Source: Paenibacillus tundrae (GTDB taxonomy: Bacteria; Bacillota; Bacilli; Paenibacillales; Paenibacillaceae). Taken from it: 64,000 bases of DNA. A model generated the notes under the pieces. The model saw only the letters and a program-made list of their open reading frames with translations. It was not told the DNA's origin and did not search any database. A program made the position numbers and the translations under genes. The stretch spans positions 2,108,001 to 2,172,000 of the forward strand of contig NZ_CP145605.1 in the NCBI RefSeq assembly GCF_036884255.1, written 5' to 3'. Below, one piece after another: positions 28,675-36,307 of this stretch (position 1 is the first letter of the stretch; each line of letters begins with the position of its first letter).

Positions 28675-29544
28675 ATGTCAGCGCAAACACAAACCCAAAA
28701 AACAATGCCAGCCCAACATCAGGATCAGCAACCAGGAATCGAATCAGAGATGAATCCTAGACCCGAGTTTGAGAAACCTGAGTATAAAGCAGCCGGAAAA
28801 TTGTTAGGTAAAGTGGCGTTAATCACGGGTGGAGATAGCGGTATTGGACGAGCTGTAGCCGTTACTTATGCAAAAGAAGGTGCCGATGTCGCGATTGTGT
28901 ATCTGAACGAGCATCAGGATGCCGAGGAGACGAAACGACAGGTTGAGCAAGAAGGAAGAAAATGCATTTTGATTGCTGGTGATATCGGTGATACTCAATT
29001 TGCCAAAAAATCCGTGCAACAGACGATTGAGCAACTAGGTAAGCTTGACATTCTGGTGAATAACGCTGCTGAGCAGCACCCACAGCAACAATTAGAGGAT
29101 ATTACACCTGAGCAACTAGAGCGCACGTTCCGCACCAATATATTCGGAATGTTTTATATCACTCAGGCGGCATTGCCACATCTTAAACAAGGCAGTACCA
29201 TTATTAACACGACATCGATTACAGCCTACCGAGGCAATCCATCCTTGATCGATTACTCATCGACCAAAGGCGCGATTACGTCGTTTACACGTTCCTTGTC
29301 TATGAACGTTGTGGAGAAGGGGATTCGAGTTAACGCCGTAGCTCCTGGCCCGATCTGGACACCACTTATTCCATCAACATTTGATGAGAAGAAGGTAAGT
29401 GAATTTGGATCAACTCAGCCGATGAAGCGCCCAGGACAGCCTGACGAGTTAGCCCCTGCCTATGTATACTTGGCTTCAGATGATTCCTCTTACGTAAGTG
29501 GTCAGGTTATGCATGTGAATGGCGGCGAAGTAGTGAACGGCTAA
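28675..29544 (+). CDS. SDR-family oxidoreductase, general-stress type (YdaD/YhdF-like)
   Basis: The 289-residue protein has a polar N-terminal extension of about 40 residues (Gln/Pro-rich, with QTQKTMPAQHQDQQPGIES) and a classical short-chain dehydrogenase: TGGDSGIGRAVAV nucleotide loop, NNAAEQHP, and Ser-Tyr-Lys (TTSITAYRGNPSLIDYSSTKGA). The extension and sequence match the YdaD/YhdF/YhxC group, sigma-B general stress proteins in Bacillus with unknown substrate. ATG 28675 follows GAGAGGAG; an upstream ATG at 28612 lacks one. Confidence 0.9.
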   Translation: MSAQTQTQKTMPAQHQDQQPGIESEMNPRPEFEKPEYKAAGKLLGKVALITGGDSGIGRAVAVTYAKEGADVAIVYLNEHQDAEETKRQVEQEGRKCILIAGDIGDTQFAKKSVQQTIEQLGKLDILVNNAAEQHPQQQLEDITPEQLERTFRTNIFGMFYITQAALPHLKQGSTIINTTSITAYRGNPSLIDYSSTKGAITSFTRSLSMNVVEKGIRVNAVAPGPIWTPLIPSTFDEKKVSEFGSTQPMKRPGQPDELAPAYVYLASDDSSYVSGQVMHVNGGEVVNG

Positions 29545-29575
29545 AGCAACCTTAACCTAAGATGATTGTAGATAT

Positions 29576-29616
29576 GACGTCCCGTTACCAGTCTAGCTGG
29601 TCGGGACGTCTATTTA
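29576..29616 (+). terminator. Hairpin terminator candidate after SDR gene
   Basis: GACGTCCCG and CGGGACGTC are perfect nine-base arms with an inner ACCAG/CTGGT stem. The T-run is weak (TATTTAAT). Confidence 0.55.
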
Positions 29617-29883
29617 ATATCAGGTGTGGCTTACAAAAAGATTGAAAATCGATAGAGAATTTTACATAGAACAACATCAGACCTAATAATTACATGATAT
29701 TTTATCTAGATATCTATTCTAAATTTAGGTTGTTCCCTTTGATCTATGGCAGGATGTTAATAACTAGCGAGTGAAGGCAATCACACAGGTATCTATAGAG
29801 TGTTAACCTATATTAATGCTCATATTGTCGAAAGAAATCTGTGATAAGATAGACAAACAGATATTCGACAGGGGGAGCCAACC
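29617..29883. other. AT-rich intergenic region before cupin gene
   Basis: No gene seen. TTGTCG at about 29826 and a GATAGA 17 bases later may serve as a weak promoter for the cupin gene. Confidence 0.3.
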
Positions 29884-30225
29884 GTGAAAATTAGTAAACA
29901 AAATGCTTCACATTATATATGGGGAAATCAATGTGATGGATGGCACTTGCTACAGAACGAAGGATTGAGCATCATCCATGAGCGAATGCCAGCGGGAACG
30001 GCTGAGATTAGACATTATCACTCGGTTAGCCGACAATTTTTCTTCATTTTAAGTGGCATAGGTTATATGGAGCTCCAAGGTGAGGAATTCGAACTTGAAA
30101 CGCATGAGGGAATAGAGATTCCTCCAGGCGAACCTCATCAGATGCAGAATCGAAGTACAGCGGATGTTGAGTTTCTGGTCATCTCTCTGCCGGGTACACG
30201 CGGAGATCGTATCGAGTTAACTTAG
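29884..30225 (+). CDS. Cupin-domain protein
   Basis: The 113-residue protein is a single cupin_2 beta barrel. Motif 1 is RHYHSVSRQFFFILSG with two His and a Gln/Glu metal set, and motif 2 is IPPGEPHQMQNRS with a His. The metal and substrate are unknown. The start GTG 29884 has GGGGGAG eight bases upstream. It may be an isolated small enzyme or regulator; it lies 117 bases before the phoR-type kinase. Confidence 0.85.
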   Translation: MKISKQNASHYIWGNQCDGWHLLQNEGLSIIHERMPAGTAEIRHYHSVSRQFFFILSGIGYMELQGEEFELETHEGIEIPPGEPHQMQNRSTADVEFLVISLPGTRGDRIELT

Positions 30226-30258
30226 ATAGCGACCCATTTGAGAGCTCAGAGGTCAATT

Positions 30259-30286
30259 TGCATGGATAACGAACGGAAGTATAATC
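30259..30286 (+). promoter_or_regulatory. Candidate sigma-A promoter before the PhoR-type kinase
   Basis: TTGCAT, 16 bases, TATAAT, ending 57 bases before the kinase gene. Confidence 0.5.
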
Positions 30287-30342
30287 GAGTACACGTATCA
30301 GCAGAAGTACATTTGATAAATCAACAATAAAGGAAGAGATTA

Positions 30343-32172
30343 ATGAGACCATTTCGAGTTCGCCTGTCCATCATCATGATGGTTCTAATCGGTGTATCCG
30401 TTATTGTAGCGGGATATACAATGGGCAGAGTGTTTAAGACAACACATACCACAGCTTTGGAACAAACGATGGTGCGTGAGATTAATCTGTTAAAAGCAAC
30501 ATTTCCGTTTCACGATGCAAGCGATCCGACATCTCCCGAGACTAGACAATATTATTCTGCGCGTGCGCTTGAACTTGATCGGCTGACAGATTCGCGAGTA
30601 ACCTTTATAAATAGAGATGGGACGGTCATCGGCGACTCGGAAAGCGATCCTGCCAATATGGATAACCATCTGGAACGTGAAGAAATAAAGGGAGCCATTG
30701 GAGATGGCTATGGTCAGGCAATACGATATAGTGAGACGTTAGGACAGGACATGCTCTATGTTGCACTTCCCGTCAATTCAGATCAGAGTGACATGGTTGA
30801 AGTGCCTGGAGGTAAATTTGACGGTTATATACGCCTGTCTATGAGCCTAGCGGCTGTAGATCAAGGACTTCAGCGTGGCTGGGTAATTACGTTCACCGCA
30901 CTTGGATTGCTATTTCTTATCGTAGCACTCGTAAGTTATCGTGTGGCACGCAGTTTAACCTCGCCAATTGAGCATATCATTAAGGTCGCTCATCGAATAA
31001 CCAAATTAGAATATGACGCTAGGGTGGATGTCACACGCCGAGACGAGATTGGTCAGTTGGGGCTTGCGATTAACGGGATGGCCGATAGTCTTCAGACCCA
31101 GCTCAAAACGATCCGTGATAATGAGGCGTTGCTGCAAAGCGTACTTGCCAATATGACAGGCGGCATTGTCATGGTAGACGCAGGGCAGTCGATTGCATTG
31201 GTGAATCGAGAAGCAGAACGGATGCTTGGCATTCAGGCTGCGCGAGTTACAGGTAGACCTTATGTAGAATTAAAAAAACACTATGAGCTAACACGCTCCA
31301 TTGAGGAGAGTGTTGCACTACAAGAACGAATGCATGAGGAAGTAAGTGTATTTAACCCAGAGGAACGATTGATTCGGATTGATGGCGTGCCAATGACTGA
31401 AGATGATGGTAGTTACCGCGGGATGTTATTCCTTCTTCAGGATGTGACAGCAATTCGTAGGCTGGAGTCAATGCGAAGTGAGTTCGTAGCCAATGTATCC
31501 CATGAGCTGAAAACTCCTGTAGCAGCAGTTAAAGGTTTTGCTGAAACGTTGTTAAGTGGTGGTGTGCAGGATAAGGAAACAGAACGCTCATTCCTGAAAA
31601 TCATCTATGATGAAGGGGATCGACTGAACCGACTAATCGGAGATATCCTGGAACTGTCCAAAATTGAATCCAAGCGTGCTCCTTTGCAATGTTCACCTGT
31701 TCACGTTCATTCCTTCTTCGAAATGGTTCTGGGAACACTGTCCACCGTGGCCGAGAAGAAACAGATTCGGATGCAGATGGTTGTGCCAGAGGAACTCTAT
31801 ATCGAGGCAGACGAGGACAAGATGAAACAGATCTTTATCAATCTATTGTCCAATGGCATCAACTACACACCTGAAGGTGGACGCGTGAAACTTCAAGTGA
31901 CGGTAGAGCGTGAAGATGATGAGGAGCAGGTCGTATTTGCGGTATCAGATACCGGTATAGGCATTCCGAAGAATGATTTGCCAAGGATTTTTGAACGTTT
32001 TTACCGTGTAGATAAAGGCAGATCACGTAATTCGGGTGGTACGGGACTTGGTTTGTCTATCGTAAAACACCTTGTTGAACTGCATCACGGCAAACTTTCC
32101 GTAGAAAGTGAACTCGGTCTTGGCACAACGTTTCGTGTGATTCTTCCGTTAATTCAAGATGAACAAGTATAG
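30343..32172 (+). CDS. phoR: Sensor histidine kinase, PhoR/PnpS type
   Basis: The 609-residue membrane kinase has TM1 (about 9-28), an extracytoplasmic sensor domain (about 30-178), TM2 (about 180-200), HAMP (200-252), PAS (about 262-370), HisKA with phospho-acceptor His387 in NVSHELKTP, and an HATPase domain with NLLSNGINYTPEGG, DTGIGIPK, FERFYRVDKGRSR and GGTGLGLSIV. In Bacillus this type is PhoR, which senses phosphate starvation through cell-wall intermediates. Start ATG 30343 with AAAGGAAG. It lies before the regulator gene, not after it as in Bacillus. The Pho role rests on the neighbours pstB, phoU and the PhoP boxes. Confidence 0.88.
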   Translation: MRPFRVRLSIIMMVLIGVSVIVAGYTMGRVFKTTHTTALEQTMVREINLLKATFPFHDASDPTSPETRQYYSARALELDRLTDSRVTFINRDGTVIGDSESDPANMDNHLEREEIKGAIGDGYGQAIRYSETLGQDMLYVALPVNSDQSDMVEVPGGKFDGYIRLSMSLAAVDQGLQRGWVITFTALGLLFLIVALVSYRVARSLTSPIEHIIKVAHRITKLEYDARVDVTRRDEIGQLGLAINGMADSLQTQLKTIRDNEALLQSVLANMTGGIVMVDAGQSIALVNREAERMLGIQAARVTGRPYVELKKHYELTRSIEESVALQERMHEEVSVFNPEERLIRIDGVPMTEDDGSYRGMLFLLQDVTAIRRLESMRSEFVANVSHELKTPVAAVKGFAETLLSGGVQDKETERSFLKIIYDEGDRLNRLIGDILELSKIESKRAPLQCSPVHVHSFFEMVLGTLSTVAEKKQIRMQMVVPEELYIEADEDKMKQIFINLLSNGINYTPEGGRVKLQVTVEREDDEEQVVFAVSDTGIGIPKNDLPRIFERFYRVDKGRSRNSGGTGLGLSIVKHLVELHHGKLSVESELGLGTTFRVILPLIQDEQV

Positions 32173-32208
32173 GCCTCGGGAAGTGAATTGTAAAAAGGTG
32201 TGCTTTTC

Positions 32209-32240
32209 TTTACACTAAGTTAACAAATAGGTGCTATGAT
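32209..32240 (+). promoter_or_regulatory. PhoP box and -10 upstream of phoP
   Basis: TTTACA (32209-32214) and TTAACA (32220-32225) are 11-bp direct repeats with a five-base spacer, the PhoP binding pattern. Nine bases later is TATGAT (32235-32240), a good -10. The pstB promoter has the same nine-base step. This suggests autoregulation of the regulator gene apart from the kinase upstream. Confidence 0.65.
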
Positions 32241-32336
32241 AGGAAATGTGTTGTGGCTATAGAACAATTATAATAGGTGAGATTGTTCTCGTAGTTGGTA
32301 TGTTTGAACGCGCACTATAAGGAGAGAAGGGGTATC

Positions 32337-33065
32337 ATGGCACAGCGTTTGCTTGTAATTGAAGACGAACCTACATTATCAAGATTACTTACGTATAACC
32401 TTACACAGGAAGGCTATGATGTAACAGCGGAGGATCACGGATCTTCTGGATATGATCGAGCATTATCCCAGGAATTTGATCTGATATTGCTAGATCTGAT
32501 GTTGCCAGGAATGAATGGTCTAGACATTCTGAACAAATTAAGAGTTCAAGGTGTAACCACGCCGGTGATCATTCTGACAGCCAAAACCGGTGAAGCTGAG
32601 GTTGTACAAGGTCTGAAATCAGGAGCAGATGATTATATCACGAAGCCATTTGGCGTATCGGAATTGCTCGCCAGAGTAGACGCAGTGTTAAGACGATATT
32701 CCAACGGTGAGGACTTGCCCCAACCTGTGGACAAAGAAGGCTCCCGAATTGTATTGGGTGAACTGGAGATTTATCCATTGAAGTATGAAGTAACACTTGG
32801 TGGACAGTCCATTAGTTTGCGGCCGAAGGAGTTCGAAGTACTTCTCTATCTTGCGAAGAAACCGGGCGTTGTGCTCACTCGCGATGATCTGATGAATGCA
32901 GTCTGGGGCTTCGATTATATCGGAGGTCAACGTACAGTCGATGTTCACGTAAGCTCATTGCGGAAAAAGTTAGAGTTAGATCCAGAATCGGTTCACATTG
33001 ATTCGATTCGTGGTGTAGGTTATAAATTGGTTGTAAAAAGAAAAACTCCCCATCATTCGAGTTAA
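32337..33065 (+). CDS. phoP: OmpR-family response regulator, PhoP type
   Basis: The 242-residue protein has a receiver domain with VIEDEPT, phospho-acceptor Asp53 (LLDLMLPGMNGL), and the Lys of ITKPFG, then a winged-helix DNA-binding domain (LRPKEFEVLLYLAKKPG, RTVDVHVSSLRKKL, IRGVGYKL). The neighbours and PhoP boxes point to the phosphate regulator. ATG 32337 with AAGGAGAG; an in-frame ATG upstream at 32295 is not preceded by one. Its 3' end is inside the arm of the terminator that follows. Confidence 0.9.
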   Translation: MAQRLLVIEDEPTLSRLLTYNLTQEGYDVTAEDHGSSGYDRALSQEFDLILLDLMLPGMNGLDILNKLRVQGVTTPVIILTAKTGEAEVVQGLKSGADDYITKPFGVSELLARVDAVLRRYSNGEDLPQPVDKEGSRIVLGELEIYPLKYEVTLGGQSISLRPKEFEVLLYLAKKPGVVLTRDDLMNAVWGFDYIGGQRTVDVHVSSLRKKLELDPESVHIDSIRGVGYKLVVKRKTPHHSS

Positions 33066-33088
33066 CGATGATTGGGGAGTTTTTTTTA
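33041..33088 (+). terminator. Terminator overlapping the phoP stop
   Basis: AAAAACTCCCCATCAT and ATGATTGGGGAGTTTTT form a long stem; the left arm is inside phoP codons. A T-run follows. Confidence 0.88.
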
Positions 33089-33101
33089 CATTGATTTTAC
33101 A
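33085..33101 (+). promoter_or_regulatory. Possible PhoP box before CBS-chemoreceptor gene
   Basis: TTTACA at 33085-33090 and 33096-33101 repeat at 11 bases, as in the boxes of phoP and pstB. The first repeat overlaps the T-run of the terminator and no clear -10 follows at nine bases, so it is weaker. Confidence 0.35.
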
Positions 33102-33216
33102 TAAAGAATTATTTTCCTTCATGAATGAAGAGTAGCATAAATTCGAATGATTGATACTTTATACCTACATGATGCACCGCAGGATGGAGTTCATACGTAA
33201 AGGAGAATGCGCATTT

Positions 33217-34398
33217 ATGCCTATGTTGCTTGAAGCGAGACCACTTGACTTGTCCGAACAAGACAGTCGTGTACAAGAGAACATAACCGAGATGAAGGAA
33301 GTTCAAAAGTCTGAAAACACACTTCTTAAGCATCCGTTATCGATTCGTAATTATTGCCGAGAAGTTCCGGTTGTACATGTACATACCACTTGTGGGGAAG
33401 CGGCTAGTATGTTAAATGCAAATGAGGCCTATCCATGTATCGTAATGTGTGATGAACAGATGAAGCCGCTTGGTTTGTTAATGAGGGAGACGTTGTATCG
33501 ACTCCTTAATGGACGTTTTGCAGCGGATTTATTTTATCGTAAGGCAGTTCAACATGTCGTGGATTCATTGCCGGTTATTGTGGACGTTTCAGCAGATGCG
33601 CCAAGCATTATTGATATTGCGTTGAAGCGAGAAGAGCAGCACTTTTACGATTGTATCCTAGTTACAGAAGAGGACAAGCTACTAGGTGTCTTAACCATGC
33701 GGGATATGATGTTTCTATCACGGAAGTTACAGCAACAGGCGAGTGAGGAGCGTATACGAACAATTACCGAATCAAGACAAGAGATTGCCCGCATTAACGA
33801 ATCGGTTACAAGTTTAGTCCATGCTGCGGGACAAGCGGGAGAAGAAGCACAGCGAATTATGCATCTATCCGAGGATGGAGAACGTAGCCTTACACAAGTC
33901 GAAACGTCGTACCAGCGGGTCTACCGGCATATGGAGGGGCAGCGTCAGCATACAAATGTAATGTTGGACTCTATTCAAACTGGTGCAGGGATGGCAAGTT
34001 CTATCCGTTCCTTAGCAGATCAGAGTGCTTTGCTTGCTATGAATGCTTCTATTGAAGCTGCTCATGCAGGAGAATATGGTCGCGGATTCCAAGTGGTAGC
34101 CGGTGAAATTCGCTTGCTTGCCAAGCAGACTCGTGAGGTAGCAGGGAATATGTCTTCTTTGCTTGAAGGTATCGGTGACCTGACGAAACAAACCGTAGAA
34201 TCGATCCGGGCAAGTGCCGCGGAGATTGATGGTAGTTCAACACACGTTACTGCTGGAGAGTTAGCTTTCAGGGAGTTGAACAGTGCTGTTGCAGGAATGT
34301 CTCGTATTGCAGAGGGTATAGCTTCGGAGGGAGAGAAGGCGGCAGATATGGCTTTACATATCCGTACCCAGTTGAAAGAGATGGCTCGTTCCGATTGA
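33217..34398 (+). CDS. Soluble CBS-domain methyl-accepting chemoreceptor-like protein
   Basis: The 393-residue protein has no membrane segment. Residues about 50-190 are a CBS pair (FYDCILVTEEDKLLGVLTMRDM is the second motif). Residues about 205-390 are a coiled-coil MCP signalling domain with the conserved tip SALLAMNASIEAAHAGEYGRGFQVVAGEI. It could sense a nucleotide and signal to CheA/CheW, or act on another kinase. ATG 33217 has AAAGGAG 11 bases upstream; earlier in-frame ATGs do not. It sits between phoP and pstB, with a possible PhoP box in front. Confidence 0.85.
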   Translation: MPMLLEARPLDLSEQDSRVQENITEMKEVQKSENTLLKHPLSIRNYCREVPVVHVHTTCGEAASMLNANEAYPCIVMCDEQMKPLGLLMRETLYRLLNGRFAADLFYRKAVQHVVDSLPVIVDVSADAPSIIDIALKREEQHFYDCILVTEEDKLLGVLTMRDMMFLSRKLQQQASEERIRTITESRQEIARINESVTSLVHAAGQAGEEAQRIMHLSEDGERSLTQVETSYQRVYRHMEGQRQHTNVMLDSIQTGAGMASSIRSLADQSALLAMNASIEAAHAGEYGRGFQVVAGEIRLLAKQTREVAGNMSSLLEGIGDLTKQTVESIRASAAEIDGSSTHVTAGELAFRELNSAVAGMSRIAEGIASEGEKAADMALHIRTQLKEMARSD

Positions 34399-34497
34399 CC
34401 ATCTCATCTTACCCAATTTTAAAACTAATTAATGCACATAAAGGCATCCATCGTTGCTGTGATTTAACCCTAAGGATCATGGCGAAGAAGATGTCTT

Positions 34498-34551
34498 TTT
34501 ACATTCCGTTAACATGAAAGTGATACGGTTTTTACAATGGGAAGGTAGGAT
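34498..34551 (+). promoter_or_regulatory. Four-repeat PhoP box and -10 upstream of pstB
   Basis: TTTACA (34498), TTAACA (34509), GTGATA (34520) and TTTACA (34531) start exactly 11 bp apart. TAGGAT (34546-34551) follows nine bases after the last. This is the layout of a PhoP-activated promoter in Bacillus. Confidence 0.75.
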
Positions 34552-34646
34552 GTTAAGGATGGCCAAGAAGCTTGCTCTGATCATAGTGATTGGACATCAA
34601 CGTAAAGGGACTAAATTTCCCTGCAGCGAAGGAGAAGTGAGCATCC

Positions 34647-35402
34647 ATGAAAGACCTCATTCATATTGATAAACTTAATTTATACTATGATACGCATCAT
34701 GCGCTTAAAAATATATCGATGGATTTGCCGGAGCGAACGGTTACTGCGTTTATTGGTCCATCGGGTTGTGGTAAATCCACATTGCTCCGTACATTGAATC
34801 GGATGAATGACATGATTCCAGGCGTTCGCGTGGAAGGACAAGTTATGCTGGACGGATCGGATATCTACAGCAACGAGATCGAAGTCGAAACGTTGCGCAA
34901 GCGGGTGGGGATGGTATTCCAGCAGCCGAATCCTTTTCCAAAATCAATCTACGATAACGTAGCTTACGGCCCACGTCTGCATGGGGTAACGCAGAAAGCT
35001 GAGCTGGATAAATTGGTGGAGCAAAGTTTAACACATGCTGCCCTGTGGGACGAAGTGAAGGATGTACTCAAAAAGTCAGCATTAAGCCTATCTGGTGGTC
35101 AACAGCAGCGTCTGTGTATTGCACGTGCACTTGCTGTTCAGCCTGACGTATTACTTATGGACGAAGCAACCTCAGCCCTCGATCCAATCTCTACGCTTAA
35201 AATTGAGGAGCTTGTTAAAGAATTGCATAATAAATATACGATTGTTATGGTAACCCATAACATGCATCAGGCCGCGCGGGTATCCGGTCGTACGGTATTT
35301 TTCCTGAATGGTGAAGTGGTGGAGGCTGCGGATACCGAGACATTATTCTCCACACCGCAGGATTCCCGAACCGAGGATTATATATCCGGAAGGTTCGGTT
35401 AA
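34647..35402 (+). CDS. pstB: Phosphate ABC transporter ATP-binding protein
   Basis: The 251-residue protein is a PstB: Walker [49 protein letters not shown], signature [16 protein letters not shown] and Walker [14 protein letters not shown]. It powers the PstSCAB importer. The membrane partners PstA, PstC and the binding protein PstS are not in the window, so this is a separate pstB-phoU unit, or a second copy. ATG 34647 with AAGGAG 12 bases upstream. Confidence 0.93.
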   Translation: MKDLIHIDKLNLYYDTHHALKNISMDLPERTVTAFIGPSGCGKSTLLRTLNRMNDMIPGVRVEGQVMLDGSDIYSNEIEVETLRKRVGMVFQQPNPFPKSIYDNVAYGPRLHGVTQKAELDKLVEQSLTHAALWDEVKDVLKKSALSLSGGQQQRLCIARALAVQPDVLLMDEATSALDPISTLKIEELVKELHNKYTIVMVTHNMHQAARVSGRTVFFLNGEVVEAADTETLFSTPQDSRTEDYISGRFG

Positions 35403-35461
35403 GTAAGCTGATTGAATGTTCCCGGCATATCCGGAGATGATGGACGAGGGGGATGGAACCT

Positions 35462-36121
35462 ATGATTCAAAGAAAAGAATTTGATCAAGAGCTTGAGGAA
35501 TTGCGTACATTGCTTCGTGAGATGGGCGAGCACGTAGGAACAGCATTGGATGGTGCAATCGAGAGTCTACAGACACTAGACGTGGATAAAGCTCAGGTCA
35601 TCATCAAGAATGATGCGAATCTGAATGCGCTGGAAGACAAAATTATGGAACTTGGTTCCAAGCTCATTATTACACAACAGCCGGTTGCCAAGGATCTACG
35701 CCGCATTATCGTTGCTTTCAAAATCTCCAGTGATCTTGAGCGCATGGGCGATCTTGCATTGGATGTAGCCAAAGTGACACTTCGTATGGAAGGTCAAGAG
35801 TTAATTAAACCCCTTGTTGATATTCCGAGAATGGCTGAAATCGTGAAGGTAATGATCGATGAAGCGATTGAATCCTTCCTGAAGGAAAACACGGATCTGG
35901 CTTACAAAATGGCTCAGACTGATGATCAGGTTGACCAACTGTACAGCCACATGATCAGTGATCTATACACCTTCATGACAGATCATCCGAACCGGGCTTC
36001 ACAAGCGATGCTGTTGATGATGGTAGGTCGCTACATTGAGCGTATCGGTGACCACGCAACTAACATTGGCGAGAGCACGGTATATCTGGTGACGGGTAAA
36101 CGTCCGGATCTGAACCAGTAA
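35462..36121 (+). CDS. phoU: Phosphate signalling protein PhoU
   Basis: The 219-residue, all-helical protein is a tandem of two PhoU three-helix repeats, each with the metal-binding ExxxRxxD motif (DLRRIIVAFKISSDLERMGDLA; RYIERIGDHATNIGE). PhoU links the Pst transporter to the PhoR kinase. I chose ATG 35462 (MIQRKEF) as the family start; GAGGGGG is nine bases before it, and ATG 35453 is too near. Sixty bases after pstB, so co-transcribed. Confidence 0.93.
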   Translation: MIQRKEFDQELEELRTLLREMGEHVGTALDGAIESLQTLDVDKAQVIIKNDANLNALEDKIMELGSKLIITQQPVAKDLRRIIVAFKISSDLERMGDLALDVAKVTLRMEGQELIKPLVDIPRMAEIVKVMIDEAIESFLKENTDLAYKMAQTDDQVDQLYSHMISDLYTFMTDHPNRASQAMLLMMVGRYIERIGDHATNIGESTVYLVTGKRPDLNQ

Positions 36122-36172
36122 TTGTAATTGATAAGCATACGTTTGGAATTGGGGACTTACATGCACGGAATG

Positions 36173-36229
36173 AAGGAACTTTCTCAGGACGCCTATTCAC
36201 ATAGGTTGTTCAAGGGAAGTTCCTTTTTT
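36173..36229 (+). terminator. Terminator after phoU
   Basis: AAGGAACTT and AAGTTCCTT arms with a longer loop that itself contains CCTAT/ATAGG, then TTTTTT. Confidence 0.75.
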
Positions 36230-36255
36230 GTTGTTGCAGGTGTGTATGGTATCAT
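36228..36255 (+). promoter_or_regulatory. Candidate sigma-A promoter for polA
   Basis: TTGTTG, 16 bases, TATCAT, about 52 bases before polA. Confidence 0.3.
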
Positions 36256-36307
36256 GAGAGTAGATATAGAATCTGAAGTGTGACCATATAATACGTGAGG
36301 TGCTGGA

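Noticed and set aside
34560..34670. 36-residue frame (MAKKLALIIVIGHQRK...) in the pstB leader
   Set aside because: It runs into the pstB start in another frame and has a poor ribosome binding site; more likely leader RNA.
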